Source: Pontibacter beigongshangensis (GTDB lineage: Bacteria; Bacteroidota; Bacteroidia; Cytophagales; Hymenobacteraceae). From it: a DNA stretch of 64,000 nucleotides. The position numbers and the translations under genes are program-made. Below are positions 33,426 to 42,034 of the stretch, one piece after another. The notes beneath the pieces were generated by a model. It worked only from the letters and a program-made list of their open reading frames with translations. It did no database searches and was not told the DNA's origin. Numbering within the stretch: the first letter of the stretch is position 1; each line of letters starts with the position of its first letter. The DNA lies in NCBI RefSeq assembly GCF_014332515.1, contig NZ_VFSD01000022.1, forward strand, positions 1 to 64,000. Reading direction: 5' to 3'.

Positions 33426-34766
33426 TTACACGTCGTCAGTTTTATTGCCCTCTGTCACTGCTAATAATTCCTGCGGCTTATTGCTGGTAATATCAAGCGC
33501 TTCCATTTGCTGTATGATCGTTTCCTTTTGGGTCAGGAACGTTGGCAGATCTTTTTTCCTGACAGGCTCTGCTTCCGGCAACTTTACCTTTAAACCATCT
33601 ACCTGCTTGCCGTTTTTCCAGAACCGGTAGCATAGGTGCGGGCCGGTGGCCAGGCCAGTGCTGCCTACATACCCGATGGTCTGCCCCTGCTGTACCCGCA
33701 CGCCGGCCTTGATGCCTTTCGCGAATTTAGACATGTGCAGGTATTGAGTGGTGTAGGTGCCGTTATGCTTAATTTTTACGTAGTTGCCATTGCCGCGCGT
33801 ATACCGGGCTTCCACTACCACGCCGTCGCCCACTGTTCGGATCGGGGTGCCGGTGCGGGCGGCAAAGTCGGTGCCAAGGTGCGGCTTGTTCCTTTTCTGA
33901 ACCGGGTGGAAACGTTTCATGGTGTAGCGGGAGCTGATGCGGCTATACTCCAGCGGCTCCCGCAGAAAGGCTTTTTTCAGGCTTTTGCCATCCTGGTCGT
34001 AATAGCCGGTTTTATCATTCTGGTCGAAGGCGATGGCATAAAGCGGCTTGCCCTGGTGCTCAAAATAAGCAGCTTTTAACCTGCCGAAGCCGATGGTGGT
34101 GCCGTTCACGACTTTTTCTTCATAAATAAGTTTGAACTTGTCGCCAGGCTGGATGCGGTTCAGGTCCAGGCGCCAGGCATAGATATCGGCAAAGTTGTTA
34201 ACGAGTTGCGCCGAGCCTCCGGCCTTTAACATAGAGGCATAGAGCGAGTGGCTGATTTCTCCGGAGATGGCTTTCTCTACCACCTCCATCTCTCGCTTTA
34301 CCTTCTTCACCTCCAGGTCGCCCCGCAGGTCGTATATAATATACTCTACTTTGTTGGGTTCAAAAATAAAATACTGCGCCGTACGGGCCGAATCTTTTGC
34401 ATGAAGCACAATGTATTTTTGCTTGGCGTTAATCTTCCTGACATCAAATATCCCCTTTGCCTTAGAAGCCAGCTTATCGATGGTGACAGCAGAAATGTTA
34501 TACTTTGCCAGAATAACCGACAGGTTCTGCCCCCGCTCCACCTCGCCTTTCGCTATCCTCATCGAGTCTGTCGCGATGCCATATACTATGGGTGCAGGCC
34601 CTTGTTCTTCCTCCTCCAGCTCTTCCGAATGCTGGGCGAAACCCTCAGTTTCTTCTGTAAGTTCATCAGAATTGGAAAGGAAAGTGTCGAAAGGCTGACA
34701 GGTTGTAAAAAAAATTAATAGAGAACTGATAATCAGGATCGAAAATCCGATTTTACGCTTAAACAT
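33426..34766 (-). CDS. M23 family metallopeptidase, probable envelope endopeptidase
   Basis: A 446-residue exported zinc peptidase likely to cut peptidoglycan peptides. The N-terminus (about 1-22) is a hydrophobic signal ending TTC23, so a lipoprotein is possible, though the lipobox is not canonical. An acidic linker and an OapA/LysM-like N-terminal region follow. The C-terminal LytM domain (about 290-395) has H296-x3-D300 (HLGTDFAARTGTP) and GYVGSTGLATGPHLCYRFW. The usual HxH reads H377-L-C379, placing Cys where a zinc His is expected. A terminator follows. It is probably monocistronic. Confidence 0.9.
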   Translation of the reverse strand: MFKRKIGFSILIISSLLIFFTTCQPFDTFLSNSDELTEETEGFAQHSEELEEEEQGPAPIVYGIATDSMRIAKGEVERGQNLSVILAKYNISAVTIDKLASKAKGIFDVRKINAKQKYIVLHAKDSARTAQYFIFEPNKVEYIIYDLRGDLEVKKVKREMEVVEKAISGEISHSLYASMLKAGGSAQLVNNFADIYAWRLDLNRIQPGDKFKLIYEEKVVNGTTIGFGRLKAAYFEHQGKPLYAIAFDQNDKTGYYDQDGKSLKKAFLREPLEYSRISSRYTMKRFHPVQKRNKPHLGTDFAARTGTPIRTVGDGVVVEARYTRGNGNYVKIKHNGTYTTQYLHMSKFAKGIKAGVRVQQGQTIGYVGSTGLATGPHLCYRFWKNGKQVDGLKVKLPEAEPVRKKDLPTFLTQKETIIQQMEALDITSNKPQELLAVTEGNKTDDV

Positions 34767-34901
34767 TGTACTGGTGGCTTTGGTTGAAATTTGATGCTAA
34801 AATATAAGTAAAACAATAGAATTAAAAATATATAGGCAGACAATAATCAGAAAGTAAACCAGTTGCCGGCAGCCAGCAGCTGTTGCCCGCAAACACGACA
34901 G

Positions 34902-34946
34902 AAATTATTCTAATGGTTTTGGCCCTCCGGAGCTCTTGCTGCTGCT
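34902..34946 (-). repeat. dispersed intergenic repeat, copy 11, with CTG tract
   Basis: AAATTATTCTAATGG, then GGCCCTCCGGAGCTC, then TTGCTGCTGCTG. It is upstream of both flanking genes, so it cannot be a 3'-end terminator for either. Confidence 0.75.
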
Positions 34947-35087
34947 GAAGAAGAAGGACACAAGACGCAGGACCCGCTTAAACAGTTAAAAGATAAAAGT
35001 TATGAGTTTATCACTTTTGATAGTTTTCGCTTGCCGCTCATTTCCAAATCTTCACATTTTCAGATCTTCAAATTGAGAAATCTTTTC

Positions 35088-35095
35088 TAACTTTG
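35088..35095 (+). promoter_or_regulatory. fabG -7 box immediately before the ATG
   Basis: TAACTTTG matches TAnnTTTG exactly and ends 6 bp before the ATG at 35102. No TTG at the right distance is visible. If used, the transcript would start at or next to the start codon and be leaderless. Confidence 0.45.
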
Positions 35096-35101
35096 ACCCT
35101 T

Positions 35102-35848
35102 ATGAAAACATTAGAAGGAAAAGTAGCTCTCGTAACAGGAGCATCTAAAGGCATTGGCCGAGCCATCGCACAAAAGTTTGTGGAGATGGGTGCCCAGGTA
35201 GCGTTCACCTACCTGTCGAGTGTTGAAAAAGGACAGCAGCTGGAGCAGGAACTTACTGCCCACGGCGGGAAAGCGAAAGGCTTCCGATCCGATGCCGCAG
35301 ACAATGCCCAGGCAGAGAAACTGGTGGAAGACGTGATCAGCGAATTCGGCAAAATCGACATCCTGGTAAACAACGCCGGCATTACCCGCGACGGACTGCT
35401 GATGCGCATGAGCGTGGAGCATTGGGACGCCGTGATCAACACTAACCTGAAATCTGTTTTCAACCTCACCAAATCGGCCACCAAGCACATGATGCGTGCC
35501 AAAACTGGCTCCATTATCAATATTACGTCGGTGGTGGGCATTAAAGGAAACGCAGGCCAGGCCAACTACGCAGCTTCTAAAGCAGGCATTATTGGCTTTA
35601 CCAAATCGGTGGCGCTGGAGCTGGGCTCCCGTAACATCCGTTGCAACGCCGTAGCCCCAGGCTTTATCGAAACCGAAATGACTGGCGAGCTGGACCAGAA
35701 AGTAGTGGATGAGTGGCGCAAGGCTATTCCGCTGAAACGCGGCGGAACACCAGCCGACGTGGCCAACTGTGTGGCTTTCCTCGCTTCTGATGATGCGGCT
35801 TATATCTCCGGCCAGGTGCTGCAGGTAGATGGGGGCATGCTGACCTAA
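35102..35848 (+). CDS. fabG: 3-oxoacyl-[acyl-carrier-protein] reductase FabG
   Basis: NADPH-dependent short-chain dehydrogenase of fatty-acid elongation. VALVTGASKGIGRAIAQKF is the TGxxxGIG cofactor motif, followed by NNAG, INITSVVG (catalytic Ser), YAASK (YxxxK) and VAPGFIETEMT. The C-terminus YISGQVLQVDGGM is typical. The ATG at 35102 gives MKTLEGKVALVTG and 248 residues, the usual FabG length; an ATG at 35093 would add MTL only. It stands alone, without other fab genes, so another SDR substrate cannot be excluded. Confidence 0.93.
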   Translation: MKTLEGKVALVTGASKGIGRAIAQKFVEMGAQVAFTYLSSVEKGQQLEQELTAHGGKAKGFRSDAADNAQAEKLVEDVISEFGKIDILVNNAGITRDGLLMRMSVEHWDAVINTNLKSVFNLTKSATKHMMRAKTGSIINITSVVGIKGNAGQANYAASKAGIIGFTKSVALELGSRNIRCNAVAPGFIETEMTGELDQKVVDEWRKAIPLKRGGTPADVANCVAFLASDDAAYISGQVLQVDGGMLT

Positions 35849-35852
35849 GCTT

Positions 35853-36082
35853 CGTGAATTAGAAATTAAAAATTATGAATTATAAATTAATTTGTGAATT
35901 TTAATCGTAGTAAGACTTTGTATAACATGCTAAACATATAAGAGGTCCGTTATACTTTTCTTGCTGGTTCACAGATGGTGTCATTATTTCAGGCTGTTTA
36001 ATAGTTTTCTCTTTGCACCGCAAACAGGAATTTTAACTGGCGCTGAATTTCTAATTCATGATTTTTAATTTCTAATTAAAAA
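35853..36082. repeat. AT-rich foldback element between fabG and the VWA gene
   Basis: An AT-rich block (35855-35889, GAATTAGAAATTAAAAATTA followed by TGAATTATAAATT) recurs inverted at 36045-36080 with few mismatches, about 155 bp apart. Related AATTAAAAATTAGAAATT tracts occur at 41240, 43541, 46245, 46414 and 49752. It reads as a short inverted-repeat element; no gene lies inside. Confidence 0.55.
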
Positions 36083-36086
36083 ATAA

Positions 36087-38171
36087 GTGTCTTCCTTCAG
36101 AATCCTTACTACCTATTCTCCCTGGCTCATACTGGTCTGCCTGGCTGTTGGCGCACTTTACGCCTGGCTGCTTTACAGCAAGCGCACTCCCTGGTCCAGA
36201 AACCTGAACTATGGGCTCGCCTTTTTGCGGTTTGCCGTTGTCAGCTTTCTGGGTTTCCTGTTGCTGGGGCCGCTGGTGCGCTATCTTAAAAACACCACCC
36301 TAAGTCCTACCATTGTTTTTGCTGTAGACAATTCCAGCTCCGTTACCCTCTTTGCAGACACCGCCCAACTGCGCCAGACACAGCAGGGCCTACAGGAACT
36401 CATGCGCAGGCTCCAGGACAATGGCTATAACACCGAAATCAGAACCCTGGAAACAGCTGGGGAGCAGGCGCAGCACCTCTCCGACATCCGCTTCGGGCAG
36501 GAAGCCACCAACCTGAGTCAACTGCTGCGGCAGGCGCAGAACGAACAGGAACGGCAGAACCTGGCTGGTGTGGTACTGCTCTCCGATGGCATCGTGAACC
36601 AGGGCACCTCCCCCACCTACGCCAACTACAACTTCACCATATACCCGATTGCCATAGGCGACACTGTACCCAAGAAAGATGTAATTCTGGCCTCACTGCG
36701 TTACAACAAGGTAAACTACAGCGGCAACCGCTTCCCGATAGAGGCAGAGCTGCAGCACGAAGGCTTTGGTGGCAACAGCGCCTCCGTTGTGCTGAAAGAA
36801 AACGGCAAAGTGCTCGATCGCAAACAGGTTACGCTGCAACCAAACCGACCGCTGCAGGTGGTGTCATTTTCGGTTTTGGCCGGAGGCCTGGGCAAAAGGC
36901 ATTATGAGGTGGAGATACAGCCGCTGCAAGGCGAGTTCACCACCCTCAACAACACCAAACACGCTTATATAGACGTGGTGAAGGGCAAGATAAAAATACT
37001 GGTGGCAGCCGCCTCACCTCACCCCGATATTAAGGCGATCCGGGCGGCCATCGAGTCGAACGAGAACTATGAGACGGAGCTTTTTGTGCCGGGCGTGAAC
37101 ACGCTGAAGCCACAGGACTACGATGTGGCCGTGCTGCACCAGTTGCCGGGCAAAACCCCTGGCGGTGAGGCTGTGCTGAACATGGTTCGCCAGAAGCAGA
37201 TTCCTGCCTTGTTCATTATAGGTCCACAAAGCGACATCTCGGCTTTTAACCGGCTCAACATGGGCCTCTCCATTGGCGGCTCCGGCGACACAGACGAGGT
37301 GACCAGTGCCCTAAACCCGAACTTCAGCACCTTTAAACTCGCCTCAGAAGCAACAGAGCGCCTTCAGAAATATCCGCCAGCCACCGTGCCTTATGCAGAG
37401 TTCCAACTCGCTAAAAATGCTGAGACCGTATTGTACCAGCAGGTGGGGCGGGTACGCACCAACCGGCCGCTGCTGGTGGTGCAAAACGCTAACGACAGGC
37501 GCAACGCCACCCTCCTTGCCTCCGGCACCTGGCAATGGCGACTTTCGGAGGCCTCGGCCCATGAGAAGCCCGAAGTGTACGACAAGCTCATGACCAACCT
37601 GGTGCAGCTGCTCAGCGCACCTCGCAACAAAAAGCGCCTGAACGTGTACCCTGCCCGCGACGAATACTCCAGTGCCGACGAAATTTACTTCGAGGCAGAA
37701 GCGTACAACCAGGCGCTGGAGCCGATTTACGGGCAAAACATCACCCTGAAAATTACCGCCGAAGACGGTACCAGCAAATCGTTCTCTTTTGCCAACGGCG
37801 AGAACCAGGCCGGGGTGAACATCGGCTCCCTGTCTGGCGGGCAGTATGCCTACACTGCCAGCGCCAGCATTGGGGGGCAGTTGCAGCAGGACAAAGGCGA
37901 GTTTGTGGTAGAAGAGCTGCAACTGGAAGCCCTCAATGCCGTGGCCGATCATAACCTGCTCTTCCAGCTGGGCAACAACACCGGCTCCCGCCTCTACTAC
38001 CCTGCGCAACTGCAGCAGCTGGAAGAAGACATCCTGAAAGCCGACCATAAAAACCTGATCTACAGCTCCGAGTCGCTCAACGATATTGTGGATATGAAGT
38101 GGCTGTTCTTTGTAATTCTGGCCCTGATCTGTGTGGAGTGGTTTGTAAGAAAATACAACGGCAGCTACTGA
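36087..38171 (+). CDS. Membrane protein with von Willebrand factor A-like domain
   Basis: A 694-residue protein with a GTG start at 36087. Two N-terminal membrane segments (about 10-30 and 44-68) precede a VWA-like domain whose MIDAS motif is DNSSS (VFAVDNSSSVTLF, about residue 81). A large periplasmic part follows, with a second glutamine-amidotransferase-like region (PQDYDVAVLHQLPGKTPGG). One C-terminal membrane segment (MKWLFFVILALICVEWFVRKY) closes the chain. This two-end-anchored architecture occurs in Bacteroidota BatA/YfaS-like envelope proteins, but the exact role is unknown. It appears to be a single gene, flanked upstream by an AT-rich foldback. Confidence 0.82.
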   Translation: MSSFRILTTYSPWLILVCLAVGALYAWLLYSKRTPWSRNLNYGLAFLRFAVVSFLGFLLLGPLVRYLKNTTLSPTIVFAVDNSSSVTLFADTAQLRQTQQGLQELMRRLQDNGYNTEIRTLETAGEQAQHLSDIRFGQEATNLSQLLRQAQNEQERQNLAGVVLLSDGIVNQGTSPTYANYNFTIYPIAIGDTVPKKDVILASLRYNKVNYSGNRFPIEAELQHEGFGGNSASVVLKENGKVLDRKQVTLQPNRPLQVVSFSVLAGGLGKRHYEVEIQPLQGEFTTLNNTKHAYIDVVKGKIKILVAAASPHPDIKAIRAAIESNENYETELFVPGVNTLKPQDYDVAVLHQLPGKTPGGEAVLNMVRQKQIPALFIIGPQSDISAFNRLNMGLSIGGSGDTDEVTSALNPNFSTFKLASEATERLQKYPPATVPYAEFQLAKNAETVLYQQVGRVRTNRPLLVVQNANDRRNATLLASGTWQWRLSEASAHEKPEVYDKLMTNLVQLLSAPRNKKRLNVYPARDEYSSADEIYFEAEAYNQALEPIYGQNITLKITAEDGTSKSFSFANGENQAGVNIGSLSGGQYAYTASASIGGQLQQDKGEFVVEELQLEALNAVADHNLLFQLGNNTGSRLYYPAQLQQLEEDILKADHKNLIYSSESLNDIVDMKWLFFVILALICVEWFVRKYNGSY

Positions 38172-38214
38172 TCTGCCGCTGCCTTTAGGGCTGTAAAAAG
38201 TGCAATGTTCTGGC

Positions 38215-38260
38215 AAGCAGCAGCAGAAAGCTCCGCAGGGGCTTTTTCATTAGCATAATT
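38215..38260 (+). repeat. dispersed intergenic repeat, copy 12
   Basis: AGCAGCAGCAG head, then CTCCGCAGGGGC, T5, CATTAGCATAATT, 44 bp after the VWA gene stop and in its orientation. Confidence 0.8.
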
Positions 38261-38351
38261 GCTTTTGCGCCCGGCTATAACTGGCTAACTATGCCTGGCA
38301 CCTTTCGTTCGTGAAATCTAACGTATACACGGGCACTTGCCCTGGTTTAAA

Positions 38352-38393
38352 ACCAGCAGCGGGCCTGACGATTAGGTCAGGCCCGCTGCTTTG
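38352..38393 (-). terminator. Terminator of the response-regulator gene
   Basis: A perfect 15-bp stem AGCAGCGGGCCTGAC (38355-38369) with its complement at 38376-38390 and a 6-nt loop. On the minus strand it is followed by GGTTTTAAA. It may also stop plus-strand readthrough from the VWA gene. Confidence 0.75.
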
Positions 38394-38436
38394 TAGGTTA
38401 TGCATGCCAGATCGGTGCTGCCGGCTATTGCTGAGC

Positions 38437-38832
38437 TCAGGCTGCTACTTTAGCCAAATTTCGCTTAATGGAGGTGATATGCTCTTCTGTGATGGGCTTG
38501 CTGATAAAACCTTTTACCACGCTGTGCTCCTGCGCCATTTTCTGCTCCGACAGATCGATAGATGAAGTAAGGATAAAGATGGAGCAGTTTTTAGAGATGG
38601 TAGATTCGTGCGGACTCAGCGCCTGCAAAAACTGCCAGCCATTCATGGAGGGCATGTTCAGGTCCAGAAAAATAACTTCCGGCACATTTGTCTCCATGTT
38701 CTCTGTGAGAAAATTAAGCGACTCTTCTGCGGACGAAAACGTGACAATCTGTTTTGAGAAATCCTCCATTTGAAGGACCGCTTCTGTCAGGAAAGAGCTT
38801 ATCGGGTCATCATCAATGATAAAAGTTTTCAT
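38437..38832 (-). CDS. Single-domain response regulator (CheY-like receiver)
   Basis: A 131-residue stand-alone receiver domain. The acidic pocket is D7-D8-D9 (FIIDDDPIS), the phospho-acceptor is D57 (VIFLDLNMPSMNGW), the switch Thr is T89 (IFILTSS) and the conserved Lys is K112 (FISKPI). There is no output domain, so it should act by protein contact or in a phosphorelay. No histidine kinase gene is nearby. A perfect terminator hairpin lies 46 bp downstream, so it is monocistronic. Confidence 0.93.
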   Translation of the reverse strand: MKTFIIDDDPISSFLTEAVLQMEDFSKQIVTFSSAEESLNFLTENMETNVPEVIFLDLNMPSMNGWQFLQALSPHESTISKNCSIFILTSSIDLSEQKMAQEHSVVKGFISKPITEEHITSIKRNLAKVAA

Positions 38833-39094
38833 CGCTTCCGGATATTAAGTAAATTTTATTACCTGTTTTAAGGTATGATTCAAAACAACAGCTTTCCCGG
38901 TAAAAACAAAAGGAAACAAACCCCTGCCAGGTAACATCAAACAAAACAGAAATCAAATCACAAAACTTATTTAATATCCTGATCATCAATATTTTAAATT
39001 TATTTAAAACCACTCAAAAGTAACATATAGCTATTTTAATATTTCGTTGCTTATATTTCACTTTAGAGGGCACTGCATCAAAAAGGTGCTGACA
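38833..39094. other. Intergenic region upstream of the response regulator and rluE
   Basis: About 260 AT-rich bases between divergent genes. A near-match TATATTTC at 39052-39059 could be the -7 box for the plus-strand gene. No RNA gene or repeat is seen. Confidence 0.45.
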
Positions 39095-39757
39095 ATGCTT
39101 TTTCTCTTCAACAATTTGCCGGATTTTTGGCTTACATTCTATAACAGCACTGACACCTTGAAATACATCATCCTGAATAAACCCTACGAAGTGCTGACTC
39201 AGTTCACTGATGAGGCAGGGAGAGCAACCCTGAAGGACTTTGTGCACGAACCTGGCATCTACCCGGTCGGCCGCCTCGATTTCGACAGCGAAGGCCTGGT
39301 GCTGCTCACCGACGACAAAGCCCTGCAGCACCGCCTCTCAGACCCGAAGTTTAAGGTCGAGAAAACATACTGGGTGCAGGTAGAGGGTATTCCCACCGCC
39401 GAGGCGCTGGCAGAGCTGCAAAAAGGGGTGTATATCAAAAACATAAAAACGGCCCCGGCCAAAGCCCGGCTTCTTTCAGAGCCCCCGCAGGTGTGGGAGC
39501 GGTTCAAACCCATCCGGTTCCGGCAGAGTATCCCTACGTCCTGGGTTGAGATTAAAATAAGCCAGGGCATGAACCGGCAGGTGCGCCGCATGACGGCCGC
39601 CGTAGGTTTCCCGACGCTCCGCCTCATCAGGCCCGCCATCGGCCCCCTCACCCTGGAGCAGCTGGCGCCAGGCGAATACAGGGAACTACGGCCGGATGAA
39701 ATAGAAAAGCTAAAAAAACTGGCGGCAGGAGTTGTTGTGACCAAAAGAAGAAGATAG
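39095..39757 (+). CDS. rluE: 23S rRNA pseudouridine synthase, RluE/RsuA family
   Basis: Pseudouridine synthase expected to modify 23S rRNA (U2457 in E. coli numbering). The catalytic Asp is in YPVGRLDFDSEGLVLLTDD, and KTYWVQVEGIP, QGMNRQVRRMTAAVGFPTLRLIRPAIGPL are RsuA/RluE family blocks. There is no S4 domain, as in RluE. Homologs begin at the KYIILNKPYEVL strand, so the true start may be a TTG at 39158; the ATG at 39095 used here adds 21 residues and another ATG lies at 39047. A basic tail VVTKRRR ends the protein. Confidence 0.88.
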   Translation: MLFLFNNLPDFWLTFYNSTDTLKYIILNKPYEVLTQFTDEAGRATLKDFVHEPGIYPVGRLDFDSEGLVLLTDDKALQHRLSDPKFKVEKTYWVQVEGIPTAEALAELQKGVYIKNIKTAPAKARLLSEPPQVWERFKPIRFRQSIPTSWVEIKISQGMNRQVRRMTAAVGFPTLRLIRPAIGPLTLEQLAPGEYRELRPDEIEKLKKLAAGVVVTKRRR

Positions 39758-39783
39758 CCCGGCTATAGCAGCAGCAGAAAACA

Positions 39784-39814
39784 CCTCCGGAGGGGCATTT
39801 TGATTTGAATAATT
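39784..39814 (+). repeat. dispersed intergenic repeat, copy 13
   Basis: CCTCCGGAGGGGCATTTTGATTTGAATAATT, preceded by AGCAGCAGCAG. It follows rluE in the same orientation and touches the next repeat element at its 3' end. Confidence 0.8.
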
Positions 39815-39815
39815 T

Positions 39816-40309
39816 ACTGAGGTTACGCAATAAGTTTTTTGTCCCCCTTGGGGGTAGGGCCCCATAGCCGTCAGGCTATGGGTGGTATCAGCCATAAAAC
39901 CTGCTCCGTCCGCCCCTGTTGTGTGTTTTCACCAACAGGCATTTCTGCGGTTGAAGGCAACAGAGCAGGGAAATTGCTGGCGGCAGGAATAATGCCGTGT
40001 CTTCAGGACCTGGATGGCTGTTTATGCTCAAAGTGAGCTTTGCTTGCTGGTGAAAACACCCAGCAAGGGCAGGCAGGGCAGGAATTCCTGGCAATGACGT
40101 AAAGAGAGTTCTCTTAGCCTGACGGCTATGGGGTAGGGCCCTCGAGAATGAAGGGGGTTGGGAGATGACCTATATCTGAGATCAAACAATTTTAAATTCT
40201 TTTCTTTTGTGGCTGTGAAAAATGTTTTTCCTGCAGCCCGTAAAACATCCCCCTTCCCGCTTTCAAAGGGGGACTTTTCCTCCTATTGCAAATTTCGCGT
40301 AACATCAGT
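39816..40309. mobile_element. MITE-like element with ACTGAnGTTACGC ends
   Basis: ACTGAGGTTACGC (39816-39828) and its inverted partner (40297-40309, reading ACTGATGTTACGC on the minus strand) differ at one base. Just inside, GTCCCCCTTGGGG on the left answers AAAGGGGGAC on the right. Internal features are GGGGTAGGGCCC tracts at 39850 and 40130, a CATAGCC-GTCA-GGCTATG hairpin at 39864, and an inverted GTGTTTTCACCA pair (about 39927 and 40050). No transposase is encoded. The right end stops 3 bp from the SGNH hydrolase stop codon. A lone copy of the right end recurs at 49588-49600. Confidence 0.55.
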
Positions 40310-40312
40310 TAT

Positions 40313-40951
40313 TTACAGGCCCGGATGCTGCAGGAGCTCCTGCACATAGGGTAGTGCCCGCCTGGCCCACTCCAGGTGCATTTTGCCGGCATAGTGCAGG
40401 CCATCCGGAGCCAGGTATTCCGTGTTGGAGCCGTGGGTGCGGGTAAGCGGGGTTATATCGATAAAAACAACTCCGGCTTTCCCACATTCCTCCCGGGCTA
40501 CCTCATTAAAGGCGTCAATTTCCTGGGCAATGCGCTGGCGGTCGCGGCCCTCGGCAAACGGTGTAAGGCCCCAGTCTGGTATCGAGAGCACCACCACTTG
40601 CGCCGGCTTATGATCTGCAAAACGGATGGCAGTTTGGAGCAGGTCCACGAACTCGGTGCGGTAGGTGCTGAGAGATTGGCCCCGGTACTGGTTATTTACC
40701 CCGATCTGGAGCGTGACAAGGTCAAAGGCCTGGCTTAGGTTCGCGTCGGCTATGGCGGCTGCCAGCTCGGAGGTAGTCCAGCCGGTGCGGGCAACAAGGA
40801 GGGGACTGGCAACAGCAGCTCCTCTTTCCTGAAGCAAATCTGCCAGCTGCGCCACCCAGCGGTCTGCCTCCGGTACCCCCTCCCCTATGGTATACGAGTC
40901 GCCGAGGGCCAGCAGGGTGAGCGGTATATTAGCATATGATGAGAACGGCAT
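40313..40951 (-). CDS. SGNH/GDSL family hydrolase
   Basis: Esterase/lipase-fold hydrolase of 212 residues. The nucleophile is S19 in LLALGDSYTIGEG (block I), the block III Asn lies in GVNN (84-87), and the catalytic Asp-His pair is D183-GL-H186 (LAPDGLHYAGKMHLEWA). There is no signal peptide, so it is probably cytoplasmic; acyl-ester or deacetylase substrates are both possible. It is a single gene. A MITE-like element abuts its 3' end. Confidence 0.92.
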   Translation of the reverse strand: MPFSSYANIPLTLLALGDSYTIGEGVPEADRWVAQLADLLQERGAAVASPLLVARTGWTTSELAAAIADANLSQAFDLVTLQIGVNNQYRGQSLSTYRTEFVDLLQTAIRFADHKPAQVVVLSIPDWGLTPFAEGRDRQRIAQEIDAFNEVAREECGKAGVVFIDITPLTRTHGSNTEYLAPDGLHYAGKMHLEWARRALPYVQELLQHPGL

Positions 40952-41287
40952 GGTTCACCAATTAGAAATTATGATAAAACTGCTTCAATAATAGTATTTC
41001 CGGCGCTTTTCATCAGCCGTTTAGGATTTGCAGCCTTAACACTAACAGCTTTACAAGGTCAAAAAAGCAGTAAAATCATGTCCCTTTAATTTATCGGCAA
41101 CAACTCACCGGCTATACCAACTGCAGGTGCTTCCAAATTCAGACTTCCCTATAAATTATTCTAATCAAAATAGCCTTCCGGAGCTGCTGCTATGTAATAT
41201 TTATAGTTGTTTGATACGTCAAAGGGTGCCTCCGCTGTTCTAATTTCTAATTTTTAATTTGGCATAGCCATTCGCTGCTAACAAGCC
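40952..41287. other. Intergenic region between SGNH hydrolase and ThuA genes
   Basis: Holds repeat copy 14 and an AATTTCTAATTTTTAATTTGG tract at 41242-41262 related to the AT-rich repeat family. No gene or RNA is seen. Confidence 0.5.
41153..41191 (-). repeat. dispersed intergenic repeat, copy 14, with CTG tract
   Basis: AAATTATTCTAATCAAAATAGCCTTCCGGAGCTGCTGC; oriented with the ThuA gene and about 100 bp past its stop. Confidence 0.75.
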
Positions 41288-42034
41288 TTATTCTCCCATG
41301 GCATAGCGGATGCCGCCCCACATGTGCTGCCGGAACAGCGGCTCTGCGTAGCTTTCGTTGGTGTGGCCCAGGGCGGTATAAAAGGCTCTGCCACCATCGA
41401 AGGTATGATACCAGGCAATAGGATGCTGGTCGCCGTTTTTGCCTCCTTTGTACGTCTGCTCATCCAGGTTGGCCAGCACCTGCACATCCGGATTCATGCT
41501 TTTAAAGTTATACCATTCGTCTGTTCGCTCCCACCGGTCCGGGAGGTGGCTGGTAGACGTATGGTTTTTGTTCAGCACATCGATGGCGGCAGGTTGAACA
41601 GCAGGATGATCCAGGAAATAGGCTCCAACCAGTTTGTTGAACCAGGGCCACTCGAACTCTGTGTCGGAGGCGGCGTGTATGCCTGCAAAGCCGCCGCCTG
41701 CCTGTATATACTGCTCAAAAGCCTGCTCCTGCGCCTGGTTCAGCACATCGCCGGTTGTGTTCAGAAACACCACCGCCTTGTACTGCTTCAGCGAGTCGGC
41801 CACAAAATAAGCGGCATCTTCGGTGGCGGTTACCTGCACCTGGTGCTCCTGGGCCAACTCTTTTATGGCTGTTATGCCTGCCTCAATCGACTTATGCCGA
41901 AAACCAGCTGTTTTTGAGAAAACCAGGATAGCGGCCTCTTCCGCCACTTTTCCCTGCTCCACTTTCTGGCAGGATGGCAGCACTGCTGCTCCTGCCAGCA
42001 ACAGAGAGAGCAACTGAAACATCATAAATTTCAT
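41288..42034 (-). CDS. ThuA-domain lipoprotein
   Basis: Exported protein of 248 residues from the ATG at 42032-42034. This start gives a lipoprotein signal MKFMMFQLLSLLLAGAAVLPSC with lipobox LPSC; an ATG at 42079 would bury the signal behind 15 polar residues. The mature part is a ThuA (glutamine-amidotransferase-like) fold: ILVFSKTAGFRHKSIEAGI, VVFLNTTGDVLN, GGGFAGIHAASDTEFEWPWFNKLVGAYF, HPIAWYHTFDGGRAFYTALGHTNESY. ThuA domains are linked to trehalose or other sugar metabolism, but the catalytic role is not established. It is a single gene. Confidence 0.9.
   Translation of the reverse strand: MKFMMFQLLSLLLAGAAVLPSCQKVEQGKVAEEAAILVFSKTAGFRHKSIEAGITAIKELAQEHQVQVTATEDAAYFVADSLKQYKAVVFLNTTGDVLNQAQEQAFEQYIQAGGGFAGIHAASDTEFEWPWFNKLVGAYFLDHPAVQPAAIDVLNKNHTSTSHLPDRWERTDEWYNFKSMNPDVQVLANLDEQTYKGGKNGDQHPIAWYHTFDGGRAFYTALGHTNESYAEPLFRQHMWGGIRYAMGE

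Larger units (their letters stand above)
34767..35101. other. Divergent region between the M23 peptidase gene and fabG
   Basis: Contains repeat copy 11 and the fabG promoter-like box. The AT-rich stretch 34790-34850 probably holds the peptidase promoter, but no good TAnnTTTG match is seen on the minus strand. Confidence 0.5.
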
